Below are positions 43,155-51,302 of a stretch of 64,000 nt of DNA, in pieces. Where the stretch lies: positions 186,001-250,000 of the forward strand of contig NZ_FNFX01000003.1 in assembly GCF_900100975.1 (NCBI RefSeq). Reading direction: 5' to 3'. Source of the DNA: Methylophilus rhizosphaerae (GTDB lineage Bacteria > Pseudomonadota > Gammaproteobacteria > Burkholderiales > Methylophilaceae). The number at the start of each line of letters is the position of its first letter. Within the stretch, counting starts at the first letter, position 1. The position numbers were made by a program, and so were the translations under genes. The notes under the pieces are model-generated. The model had not been told where the DNA came from and searched no databases. It was given only the letters and a program-made list of their open reading frames with translations.

Positions 43155-44423
43155 CTAGAACTGGTGGGACAGCTGGAGGCTTAACATATTGGCATCTCCC
43201 TGGTATTGGCCTGCAATCAGGCCTTTACCGGTGGCGCGCTGGTCATCATCAATATTCGCATCCTTGATAAACAGGTGCGAGTAACCGAAATCCAGTTTGG
43301 TGGCGGGCGTATATTGCCAACTGGCACCAAAAGATAACCAGATACGGTCATTGCCCGGAATACGGGCGGTGCGATGTTCGTTGTCAATCGCTTCATTGTC
43401 GTAAGCGACGCCGGTGCGTAGTTTCAGGGTGGGGGAATAACGATAATTCAGGCCGACCGAATAACGCAAGGTATTGTTCCAGTGCTCCAGGGTCGAACCC
43501 AGGATCGTGTCGGTACTGTTGTCGCGCATGATGGTCAGTTCTTTAAACTGGCTCCAGCGCGTCCAGGTAATATCGGCCAGTAAATCCCAGCGATCATCTA
43601 ACTGGCTGAAACTGCTGAGAGAGAGTGTTTCCGGTAAGGTGAGGTCTGCTGTGATATCCGTATTTAAGGTAGAGCCAGGGATACTATTTAATCCAGTGAA
43701 AGGGGAGTGGGCACTCCCTTTCAGGTGTTGCTCTACTTTTGAGCGGTAAGCCAATCCTAACCTGGTAGCTGGGGTGATCTGGTAAATGGCCCCCAGATTG
43801 TAGCCGAAGCCCCAATCCTTACCTTTATTCTTAATCGAAGACTCTCCGCCTGCACCCAGGTTCACTGCGCTGGTGAGTTCAGCTTCTGCCCACATGGCAG
43901 AAACCCCGAAGCCCAGTGACCACTGCTCGTTCACTTTCCAGGCCAGCGAAGGGTTGATGTTAACGGTTTTAAGCTCAGATTTCACAGCCTGGAAACGGCC
44001 CAGCCAGCCTTTGTCATAGTCGGTTTTCAGGCCGAAAGGGGTGCCCATGCCGATACCAAACTTCAGTTGCTCTGTCAGGTCTTGTTTGTAATAGAGGTTG
44101 GGTAAAAATGCCCAACTGCCGAAGTCGCCCCCTTCGCCGCCTAAAGAGCGGCCAGCGGCTGCAGTGCTACCCTGGTTGTCAAAGTCACCCGATGTCTTGA
44201 TCGCATGCATGGCCCCCACCAGTTGGCTGCCCTCAAGATAGGTCATGCCAGCCGGGTTGAAAAAGATGGTACTGGCATCTTCGGCCACAGCTGCCGCACC
44301 GGCATAGGCGTTGCCCATGCCACTACCGCTTTGTTCGGACAAGGCAAAGCCGGCAGCCTGGCTGCTTAACTGGTAGCCTGACAAAGCCAGGCCAATCACT
44401 AATGGTGATGAAAAACGTGACAT
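43155..44423 (-). CDS. FadL/OmpP1-family outer membrane transporter
   Basis: The 422-residue FadL-type channel takes up long-chain fatty acids or other hydrophobic compounds. A signal peptide ends near SSQAAGFALSEQ. The family's N-terminal hatch pattern follows (GSGMGNAYAGAAAVAEDAST, IFFNPAGMTYLEGSQL). The barrel repeats include NPSLAWKVNEQWSLGFGVSA and ATRLGLAYRSKVEQ, and the end is LSLQLSHQF with a terminal Phe. It lies about 6 kb from the CYP152-like gene, so a fatty-acid link is possible but not shown. Confidence 0.92.
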   Translation of the reverse strand: MSRFSSPLVIGLALSGYQLSSQAAGFALSEQSGSGMGNAYAGAAAVAEDASTIFFNPAGMTYLEGSQLVGAMHAIKTSGDFDNQGSTAAAGRSLGGEGGDFGSWAFLPNLYYKQDLTEQLKFGIGMGTPFGLKTDYDKGWLGRFQAVKSELKTVNINPSLAWKVNEQWSLGFGVSAMWAEAELTSAVNLGAGGESSIKNKGKDWGFGYNLGAIYQITPATRLGLAYRSKVEQHLKGSAHSPFTGLNSIPGSTLNTDITADLTLPETLSLSSFSQLDDRWDLLADITWTRWSQFKELTIMRDNSTDTILGSTLEHWNNTLRYSVGLNYRYSPTLKLRTGVAYDNEAIDNEHRTARIPGNDRIWLSFGASWQYTPATKLDFGYSHLFIKDANIDDDQRATGKGLIAGQYQGDANMLSLQLSHQF

Positions 44424-44479
44424 AACTCCCCCTTAACTGCGTGATCGTTCTTTTTTAAATGCTTAATGGTAACAACTGA

Positions 44480-46558
44480 TTATGATTCCGGCTGCATTAT
44501 CTTGCGGAAGACCGCCGGAATACTTTCCGGGAAATCAGCCAGAAATGCCGTGGTCTGGCTCGCGGATAATGCCGCACTGAACAAATAGCCTTGTACATGA
44601 TGGCAGAGTTTATATTGCAGGTATTCGAATTGAATCGCATTCTCCACCCCTTCGGCAACCACTTTCAGGTTGAGGCTGACGGCTAATGCGACCAGCGCAT
44701 CCACGATAGCGATATCTACTTTGTCATGCGGAATGCCTGCCGTGAATTGCTTGTCAATTTTAAGCACATCGACTGGCAGTTGTTTCAGGTAGTTCATGGA
44801 AGAGTGGCCGATGCCGAAATCATCAATGGCAATGCCTATACCTAGTTGCTTGAGGGCATAAAGAATATGCTTGGCAGATTCAATATTGCGCATCACCATG
44901 GATTCGGTGATTTCCAGGTTGAGTGTGCGTGGTGCCACCTGGTAAAAGTCCAGTGCATGCCGGATAGTATCTGACAGGCTGTCGTCATCCAGTTGACGGG
45001 AGGAAATATTGACGTTCATGAACAGGTCCTGGTCAAACGTCTGCTGCCACATCGCCAGTTGCTTCAAGGCCTGGTGGATCACCCAGGCGCCAATGCTGAT
45101 GATGAGCCCGGAACCTTCTGCCAGGTGGATAAACTGGTCGGGCGTGAGCACGCCCCTGGTCGGGTGACGCCACCTGAGCAGTGCTTCAAAACCAATGGTT
45201 TTCAGTAACTGGGTATGGATGATGGGCTGGTAATACAACTCCAACTCCTGGTTTTGCAGGGAGAAATGCAACTCTTCGCGCAGGGTGCGCAGTTCCGAAG
45301 TGCTGGTTTCATTTTCCTCGCTATAGAAACGGTACGTATTGCGCCCGGCATCTTTCGCCTGGTACAGCGCCATATCGGCATTTTTCATCACTTCGATTTT
45401 GGAGTCGAACCCCGGCCGCAGGGTGGCAATACCGATACTGATACCGATATGAATTTCATGGTCATCGACAATAAACGGCGAGGAGATGGTTTGGATAACC
45501 CGTTTGCAGACCTGCTCAATGGTACTGTGTCCTGACGCATCAATGATGATGGCGAATTCATCGCCGCCCAGCCTGAAAATGGCATCTTCCTGGGACAGGT
45601 TACCACGCAGGCGGTGGGCGACCTGTTGCAGCAGTTTGTCGCCGGTCGGGTGCCCGAAGGAATCATTCACGATTTTGAAACGGTCTAGGTCCAGCAGCAG
45701 CAGGTAAATATGGTTGCGCTCATCCGGCGGCTGTGTGGTGATTTTCTTGGTGATCGCTTCTTCAAATGCATGGCGATTGAGCAGCATGGTGTTTTTGTCA
45801 TAGTGCGCCAGGAATTGCAGTTTTTCTTCAATTTCCTTGCGATGGTCCAGTTCGGTTTGTAACCGGATATCACGCTGGTTGATGCTTTCCAGCATATTGT
45901 TGATGTCTTTGCTCAGCAGGCCAATTTCATCATCACTGGTGACGGCGACGCGCTGGTCATAATGATGGTTCTGCGTGATATTGCTGACGAATCTTTGCAG
46001 GGCGTGGATAGGATCCACAATATAGCGGTTCAGGCGCCACATGATGAAATAGCCGCATAAGGCGGCCGCAATGGCGGCAATTGTGTTGGACCAGGCAAAG
46101 CTCACCAGCATGTCGACAACCTGCTCCTGCTTGATAATGACGCGCAGGGTGCCCACTGTTTTTTCATCCACGGAGATCGGCGTGCTGAGTTCCATGTCCC
46201 TGAAAAAAGGGTACAGCCACTGCCAGGCGGAAGTCATGGGGTCATGTTGCGGATGCAGGCTCTCCAGCGTGTGCTGTTGCTGGTCCAGCAGGATGATGGT
46301 GCGGATATTCTCGTTATCTGACAGGGGGGCCAGCGTATTGGCGGCAGAACCCAGCTCGCCAAGCATCACGGCGGGGCCAATGGATGTGCCTACTACATTC
46401 ATTTGCAGCAGAATATTTTGTGTCAGGTGTGAACGCAGGTTGTGATAGTGGTTGCCAAGGGCGAATATGCTGAACACCAGCAGCATGCTTAAGGTCATGG
46501 CCAGTTCCGTCAGCAGTAATTTTTCAGCGATTTTCAGGTTGCGAAACAGTGTCAGCAT
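44480..46558 (-). CDS. HAMP-GGDEF-EAL c-di-GMP turnover protein
   Basis: The 692-residue membrane protein has TM1 at about 12-33, a periplasmic part (about 34-150) and TM2 at about 153-173. HAMP follows at about 174-228 (RYIVDPIHALQRFVSNITQN), then GGDEF (about 245-415; RLGGDEFAIIID intact) and EAL (about 430-680; GFEALLRWRHPTRG, NVNISSRQL, EITESMVM, DDFGIGHSSM, AEGVENA intact). No RxxD site precedes GGDEF. Both activities are possible. It is a single gene, downstream of which lies fadL. Confidence 0.94.
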   Translation of the reverse strand: MLTLFRNLKIAEKLLLTELAMTLSMLLVFSIFALGNHYHNLRSHLTQNILLQMNVVGTSIGPAVMLGELGSAANTLAPLSDNENIRTIILLDQQQHTLESLHPQHDPMTSAWQWLYPFFRDMELSTPISVDEKTVGTLRVIIKQEQVVDMLVSFAWSNTIAAIAAALCGYFIMWRLNRYIVDPIHALQRFVSNITQNHHYDQRVAVTSDDEIGLLSKDINNMLESINQRDIRLQTELDHRKEIEEKLQFLAHYDKNTMLLNRHAFEEAITKKITTQPPDERNHIYLLLLDLDRFKIVNDSFGHPTGDKLLQQVAHRLRGNLSQEDAIFRLGGDEFAIIIDASGHSTIEQVCKRVIQTISSPFIVDDHEIHIGISIGIATLRPGFDSKIEVMKNADMALYQAKDAGRNTYRFYSEENETSTSELRTLREELHFSLQNQELELYYQPIIHTQLLKTIGFEALLRWRHPTRGVLTPDQFIHLAEGSGLIISIGAWVIHQALKQLAMWQQTFDQDLFMNVNISSRQLDDDSLSDTIRHALDFYQVAPRTLNLEITESMVMRNIESAKHILYALKQLGIGIAIDDFGIGHSSMNYLKQLPVDVLKIDKQFTAGIPHDKVDIAIVDALVALAVSLNLKVVAEGVENAIQFEYLQYKLCHHVQGYLFSAALSASQTTAFLADFPESIPAVFRKIMQPES

Positions 46559-47131
46559 ATAAATTAACCGGTAATGATCTTGATTGCCAGTTACATTCGT
46601 CGTGTATCAAACACCATGCCGCCCATAACACAATGCGGGCATAGACAGAAAACCGGTTACCAACATGAATAACGGTGAATACTGTTTCTTCTTGAATGCG
46701 CTGTTGCAGTTGCAGCAGTGTTTGTGGGGCATATCGCAGATTGAGCGGTGAACGTCAGTGGCTGCTTTCAGTGACCGCAGGAGGCGCTGAAAATTCCGTA
46801 TTCTTTGTGATGACAGGCTAAACAGGTTCAGGCAGGCTGCACGCCCGGCAGGGATATTACAAGACCAGGGCGTGTGGATAGCATGCCGCACCGATAATAC
46901 CCGCCTCTTGCACACGATTGATTGCATGTGAAACTGAGCTCCCTTGTGATGTCACCATGGAGCGCCACCGGCCATACACGGGAAACAGGTGCAGACAACG
47001 AGCGCTGATAGGGGAATATCATACCGTTTGCCACAAAATCTACAATCCGGAAAGCTGATAAATTCTGTATATGTTTATGAAGTGGCGCGATGCTGCGCCG
47101 GCGTGTGTTGCAGCCGTTTCCGGCAGTCACT
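46559..47131. other. Gene-free stretch
   Basis: Across 573 bp both strands have only short open stretches without ribosome binding sites. I see no RNA gene, repeat or hairpin that I can support. It probably holds promoters for the gene at 44480-46558 and the 3' end of the 47132 gene transcript. Confidence 0.4.
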
Positions 47132-48637
47132 TCAATACTGGCTGTGTGCGGTTTGCAGGTGTGGGGAGGGTTTCAAGTCAAATGCGACACAAATACGTTC
47201 CGCGTTTGCATTGAACGGGATGGTCCTGTGAAACAGCGAGGAAGGGAACAGTACAATATCACCCACTTCAGGCTTGATGAAACGGGTGGGGAAGTTGTCC
47301 TGTAATTTTGGATACTGGTCTCCGTGCGTACCATATTCAAAAGCTCCTTCTTTCTGGTCTTCAGTGGTGGGCATCGCCAGGTAGACTGCCCCACTGATCC
47401 AGCCGATTTCATGGATATGCGCATCCAGGTGGCCGCCGTTCTGCATTTTCACATACCAGGAACTGGTGAATTCCAGTTCTTCCGGGAAGTGCGTGATCAA
47501 TGCGCATGATGCCTGTTGGAAGTGTTGCCGGTACAACTTGAACTCGCGCTTGACCAGTTCACCTAAAGTACGGAAAGCTGCTTCCGGGCGCTTGAACAAA
47601 TTGCCTGCCGATTGCTTGCCGTTGGTCAACCGAGCCTGTTTGCGCTCGGCGATGTCTGCCTGCGCAATGTTGTCCAGCAGCTCTGCCAGCAACGGGCTGC
47701 CTGGTGCCAGTTCGGGAATGCGCCGGTGATAGACGAATTCAAGTCCGTCCGGGCAGAACTGGTAGGGGTCTGCTTCGCCATGGTTCAGGCTGTAATGGGT
47801 AGATAAGGTCGCAATAAATGGTGCCGTATGCGGTCCTTGCTGCATGACTTCATTGCGTAGCTGTTTAAAATCCTCGAATTTTCCTGCCTGGTATAAACAG
47901 TATAAAACCCTGGATTGCCAGTCATCCAGCCGGGAGGCCTGGAAGTAAGGGATCGCTTCTTCAAAGCGCTTTGCCAGGTAAAGAAACTCTCCCATATTGT
48001 AATTGGCAACCGCATGTTGCGGATTGCGTTGCAAGGCTTGCTGGTAATACTGCACCGCTTTGGCCATATCACCCTGGTCGCGCCAGGTTTCCCCAAGGTT
48101 ATTGTAGGCGTCGGTGTAATCGGGAAACAGCGCAATCGCCTGTTCGTAACTGCGGACGGCTTCTGGCAACTGGCCTTTATCACGCAAGACCGTGCCCAGG
48201 TTGAAATGGCCGCGTGCATCCTGCGGTTGTATGCGCAGACCCTGCTGGTAACTCGCAATGGCTTCATCCAGGCGGCCCTGCTTTTGTAACAAGGTGCCCA
48301 GGTTGCCATGCGCCTCAAAAAACTGCGGGTTCAGTGCGATCGCTTTGCGATAGGCTTGTTCCGCTTCTGGGAGCCGATTCAGGTGTGTGAGCACGATGGC
48401 ATAGTTGAACCAAAGCTCCACCGCATTCGGTTGCAGCTTCAATGCTTGTGCATAGGCCTGTGCGGCTTGCGGATATTGCTGTCCCTGATCCAGCGCCAGT
48501 GCCAGCAGATGGTGCAACACAAATTCGCGTGGATATTGCGCCACAAGCTGCCCCGCCCGTTTTGCCACGCTGGCGAATTGTTGGTTGTTGAGCTGTTGTA
48601 TCAGCGTATTGATTTCTTGTGGGAGAGGGGTAGCCAT
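47132..48637 (-). CDS. TPR-2OG-Fe(II) oxygenase fusion
   Basis: The 501-residue cytoplasmic protein starts with about seven tetratricopeptide repeats (about 35-275), with TPR consensus such as AEQAYRKAIALNPQFFEAHG, NLGTLLQKQGRLDEAIASYQ and VANYNMGEFLYLAKRFEEAI. The C-terminal part (about 370-495) is a double-stranded beta-helix of the putative 2OG-Fe(II) oxygenase group: candidate metal ligands in HLDAHIHEIGWISGAVYL and the late HRTIPF, and an Arg in ANAERICVAFDL for 2-oxoglutarate. Such TPR fusions probably hydroxylate a protein bound by the repeats; the target is unknown. Confidence 0.85.
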   Translation of the reverse strand: MATPLPQEINTLIQQLNNQQFASVAKRAGQLVAQYPREFVLHHLLALALDQGQQYPQAAQAYAQALKLQPNAVELWFNYAIVLTHLNRLPEAEQAYRKAIALNPQFFEAHGNLGTLLQKQGRLDEAIASYQQGLRIQPQDARGHFNLGTVLRDKGQLPEAVRSYEQAIALFPDYTDAYNNLGETWRDQGDMAKAVQYYQQALQRNPQHAVANYNMGEFLYLAKRFEEAIPYFQASRLDDWQSRVLYCLYQAGKFEDFKQLRNEVMQQGPHTAPFIATLSTHYSLNHGEADPYQFCPDGLEFVYHRRIPELAPGSPLLAELLDNIAQADIAERKQARLTNGKQSAGNLFKRPEAAFRTLGELVKREFKLYRQHFQQASCALITHFPEELEFTSSWYVKMQNGGHLDAHIHEIGWISGAVYLAMPTTEDQKEGAFEYGTHGDQYPKLQDNFPTRFIKPEVGDIVLFPSSLFHRTIPFNANAERICVAFDLKPSPHLQTAHSQY

Positions 48638-48734
48638 GATGCGGAGTTTCTTCGAAGGTTACAATTTTGTAACATATAGGGTAATTCTGCAATGCCTGCC
48701 TTGATTTGGCGCAAATGATTCTTCAAATGCAGCG

Positions 48735-50033
48735 TCATGCGCTGGCCAGGGGAAGCATGCCATTGATTTGCGCATGATTGGAAAGTTGTTTCAGCAGGCG
48801 CACCGCAATGCCGGGCTCTTCCTGAATCAGGTTTTCCAGGCATTCTGTGTCAATTTCAATCAGGGACGCCTGTGGCGAGACCACGGTTGCACTTGCATAC
48901 AGCGGCTGTGTGGAAAACAGGGCAATGTCACCAAAGAAATCTCCTGTCTGTACAATGCGTACGGTTCTTTCCGACGCATCCGGCAGGCGCTGGGTCAGGT
49001 GCAAGGTGCCTTCTGTCACCATATAGTAGTGATGATTGGCCTCGCCTTGCTTGAAAACATAGCTGCCTTGCGGGTAGGTTTTTCCATATTTGTACATCAG
49101 CGCCTGCAAATAGTGCTGTTGGTTCGGCATGTCATCAAACAAGCCTTTAAGCAGGAGTACATCTTTTTGCCTGAGAGTGACCATCAGTTCAAAGCCGATC
49201 AGGAACACGGCAAAATTGATATATAGCCAGCTGATCGATACAAACATGGCTTTCATGCTGCCAAACACCGCGCCAAAGTTTTTATTCATGCTCAGGAACA
49301 GACCGAAGGCCGGACGCATCAGTAACCACACGGATGCAGTTAAGAATGCGGATAACAGTAAGTGGCGCCAGTGCACGGCCAAGGGGCAGAAGGTTTTGTA
49401 AAAGCCGGCAATCAGTACCGTGGTCAGGAGCAACGAGAGCAGTCCGCCAACGATATTGGTGAAAGAGGATGGCAGGTGGGTCGCGAGGAATACAATCACC
49501 GATTCCAGTACAAACCCGGCGGCGGTATAGAGGAAAAAAACCAGTAATACGCCAAGTACTGCCATGATGTCGCGAAATTTCTTGCTCCAGAACGAGGGCA
49601 CATCGTAGCGGCTGGCAATCAGGTAAAAACTGGAGCGCATGTTTGCTGCCAGTGGCGTGATGGTCCATAACAGGATGATAAAGCCGAGTGCGCCCCAGGC
49701 TGCCTTGGTTTGCGTGTTGTTATATACCTCAATCATGATGCGCTGGCTGAACTCCGGTAACAAATTACTGGTGAGTATGGCCAACTCCACAATGGCGTAA
49801 TCAGAGGAATACACCAGGTGGCTGATTAAAAAGAAGATAAGGATAATCAGCGGGATCAGTGCAAACAAGGCATAAAAGGATAACGCGGCAGAAAGCCCCA
49901 TCAGCCTGTGCTTGCTGACGCCTCTCATCGTGGTGTTGATCACAAATAAAGGTGTTGAGTATGCATAGGCCATCAGCTGCTGCCTGAGTGCCTCCCAGGG
50001 GCGCTTTACTTGCCGCAGAATATTGATCGACAT
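48735..50033 (-). CDS. YihY/BrkB membrane protein with C-terminal cNMP-binding domain
   Basis: The 432-residue protein starts at ATG 50033, 26 bp after the pip stop. The first 290 residues are a YihY/BrkB integral membrane domain with about six hydrophobic segments (GLSAALSFYALFALIPLIIL, AAWGALGFIILLWTITPLAA, AVLGVLLVFFLYTAAGFVLE, ISWLYINFAVFLIGFELMVT). Residues about 310-420 form a cyclic-nucleotide-binding fold (GSYVFKQGEANHHYYMVTEG, then GDFFGDIALFS and SLIEIDTECLENLI). The FGDIAL segment corresponds to the phosphate-binding cassette, but the usual FGE-(x)-RAA Arg is not evident, so true cNMP binding is doubtful. BrkB-like proteins are sometimes wrongly called ribonuclease BN. Confidence 0.87.
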   Translation of the reverse strand: MSINILRQVKRPWEALRQQLMAYAYSTPLFVINTTMRGVSKHRLMGLSAALSFYALFALIPLIILIFFLISHLVYSSDYAIVELAILTSNLLPEFSQRIMIEVYNNTQTKAAWGALGFIILLWTITPLAANMRSSFYLIASRYDVPSFWSKKFRDIMAVLGVLLVFFLYTAAGFVLESVIVFLATHLPSSFTNIVGGLLSLLLTTVLIAGFYKTFCPLAVHWRHLLLSAFLTASVWLLMRPAFGLFLSMNKNFGAVFGSMKAMFVSISWLYINFAVFLIGFELMVTLRQKDVLLLKGLFDDMPNQQHYLQALMYKYGKTYPQGSYVFKQGEANHHYYMVTEGTLHLTQRLPDASERTVRIVQTGDFFGDIALFSTQPLYASATVVSPQASLIEIDTECLENLIQEEPGIAVRLLKQLSNHAQINGMLPLASA

Positions 50034-50059
50034 CAACGGATATTTCCGCCCGGCGCCGG

Positions 50060-51007
50060 TTATGCCAGCGTCTTGTATTGTTCTGTGGCCGCCAGCAACG
50101 CCTGGCATGTACCAGGCTCCATCGCCGAGTGACCGGCATCCGGCACCATGACAAATTGCGCCTGTGGCATGGCATGTGCCAATTCCCAGGCCGTTTGTGG
50201 CGGGCATACCATATCGTAACGGCCTTGCACGAGGGTGGCTGGAATATGGCGTAGTGTTGATGCAGCAAGTTGTAACAATTGATCGCCATCCACGAAGCAT
50301 AAATGCCGGATGTAATGAATTTGCACGCGCGCACGTGCTAATTCTGTTGGTCCATCTATGGTTGAACTGTCTTCCTTGGGGTGTAAGCTCATAATACTGG
50401 ATTCAAATGCATTCCAGCGAATGGCGGCCGGGATGCTGATAGCCGTATCTGACTGGAATACCAGGTTGGCGTAGTATTCGAGGATATGTTCCTGCTGATC
50501 TGCCGGAACATCCTGTAACAACTTTTGCCAGGCTTCCGGAAAAAAGATCGCGACCTGCCCCAGAAACCAGTTGATTTCATGTGGCCTGCTAAGAAATATG
50601 CCTCTTAATGTGAGGCTGATGACCGGTTCAGGATGTTGCGTGGCATAGGCCAGCCCCAGTGTGCTTCCCCAGGAGCCGCCAAATACATGCCAGCGCTGAA
50701 TATTTAAATGTTTGCGAATGGCTTCGATATCCGCCACTAGTGCCTGGGTGGTATTGTCTTGCGTTTCACCCGCTGGCTGGCTGCGGCCACAGCCGCGCTG
50801 GTCAAACAGGATAATATGGTAATGCGCCGGATCGAAAAAACGTCGCTGCGCGGGATTACAGCCACTACCGGGGCCGCCATGCAGGAAAATCACTGGAACG
50901 CCTGCCGGATTCCCGCATTGTTCCACATACAGCGTATGCCCTGAACTGACAGCGAATAACTCGTGATGAAAGGGGGTGCATTCCGGATACAGACTCAAGG
51001 TGCTCAT
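50060..51007 (-). CDS. pip: Prolyl aminopeptidase
   Basis: The 315-residue alpha/beta hydrolase removes N-terminal proline from peptides. It shows the oxyanion-loop motif FLHGGPGSGCNPAQRRFFDP (about 41-60), FDQRGCGRS, the nucleophile Ser in GGSWGSTLGLAYA (about 111-123), Asp in VQGRYDMVCPP and His in DAGHSAMEPG. Full family length. It is followed by the BrkB-cNMP gene, 26 bp downstream on the same strand. Its promoter region is shared head to head with xoxF. Confidence 0.94.
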   Translation of the reverse strand: MSTLSLYPECTPFHHELFAVSSGHTLYVEQCGNPAGVPVIFLHGGPGSGCNPAQRRFFDPAHYHIILFDQRGCGRSQPAGETQDNTTQALVADIEAIRKHLNIQRWHVFGGSWGSTLGLAYATQHPEPVISLTLRGIFLSRPHEINWFLGQVAIFFPEAWQKLLQDVPADQQEHILEYYANLVFQSDTAISIPAAIRWNAFESSIMSLHPKEDSSTIDGPTELARARVQIHYIRHLCFVDGDQLLQLAASTLRHIPATLVQGRYDMVCPPQTAWELAHAMPQAQFVMVPDAGHSAMEPGTCQALLAATEQYKTLA

Positions 51008-51097
51008 AGTATCTATTCTTTTTAACTATATGATTTAAAAAATATTTTTTCAGGGCAATATTAGACGAAAAAAATAACAAAAACAAAGTCGAAAAAA

Positions 51098-51151
51098 TTG
51101 TAACCAATTTGTAACCAAACTGTTGCAATTGAAAACAAATTGTTCTATATT
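51098..51151 (+). promoter_or_regulatory. Candidate xoxF promoter with direct repeats
   Basis: TTGCAA (51123-51128) and TATATT (51146-51151) are separated by exactly 17 bp, a good sigma-70-type promoter. Immediately upstream are two direct repeats of TTGTAACCAA (51098-51107 and 51109-51118), 11 bp apart, a typical place for an activator dimer. The predicted leader is about 145 nt to the ATG at 51303. The whole 51008-51302 interval otherwise holds no gene. Confidence 0.7.
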
Positions 51152-51302
51152 GCAATCCTCACGTGCGACAAGTGAGAAATTTTTAGTGTAGTTCAGGAAA
51201 ATTTCCCTTGTCGGTGGTGTGTAAAGTGCGCGGATTAATTCAGGTTTCCCTGATGGACGCGTACTTAATATTAAACCCTTAGTACTAACTTTGGAGATCA
51301 AT

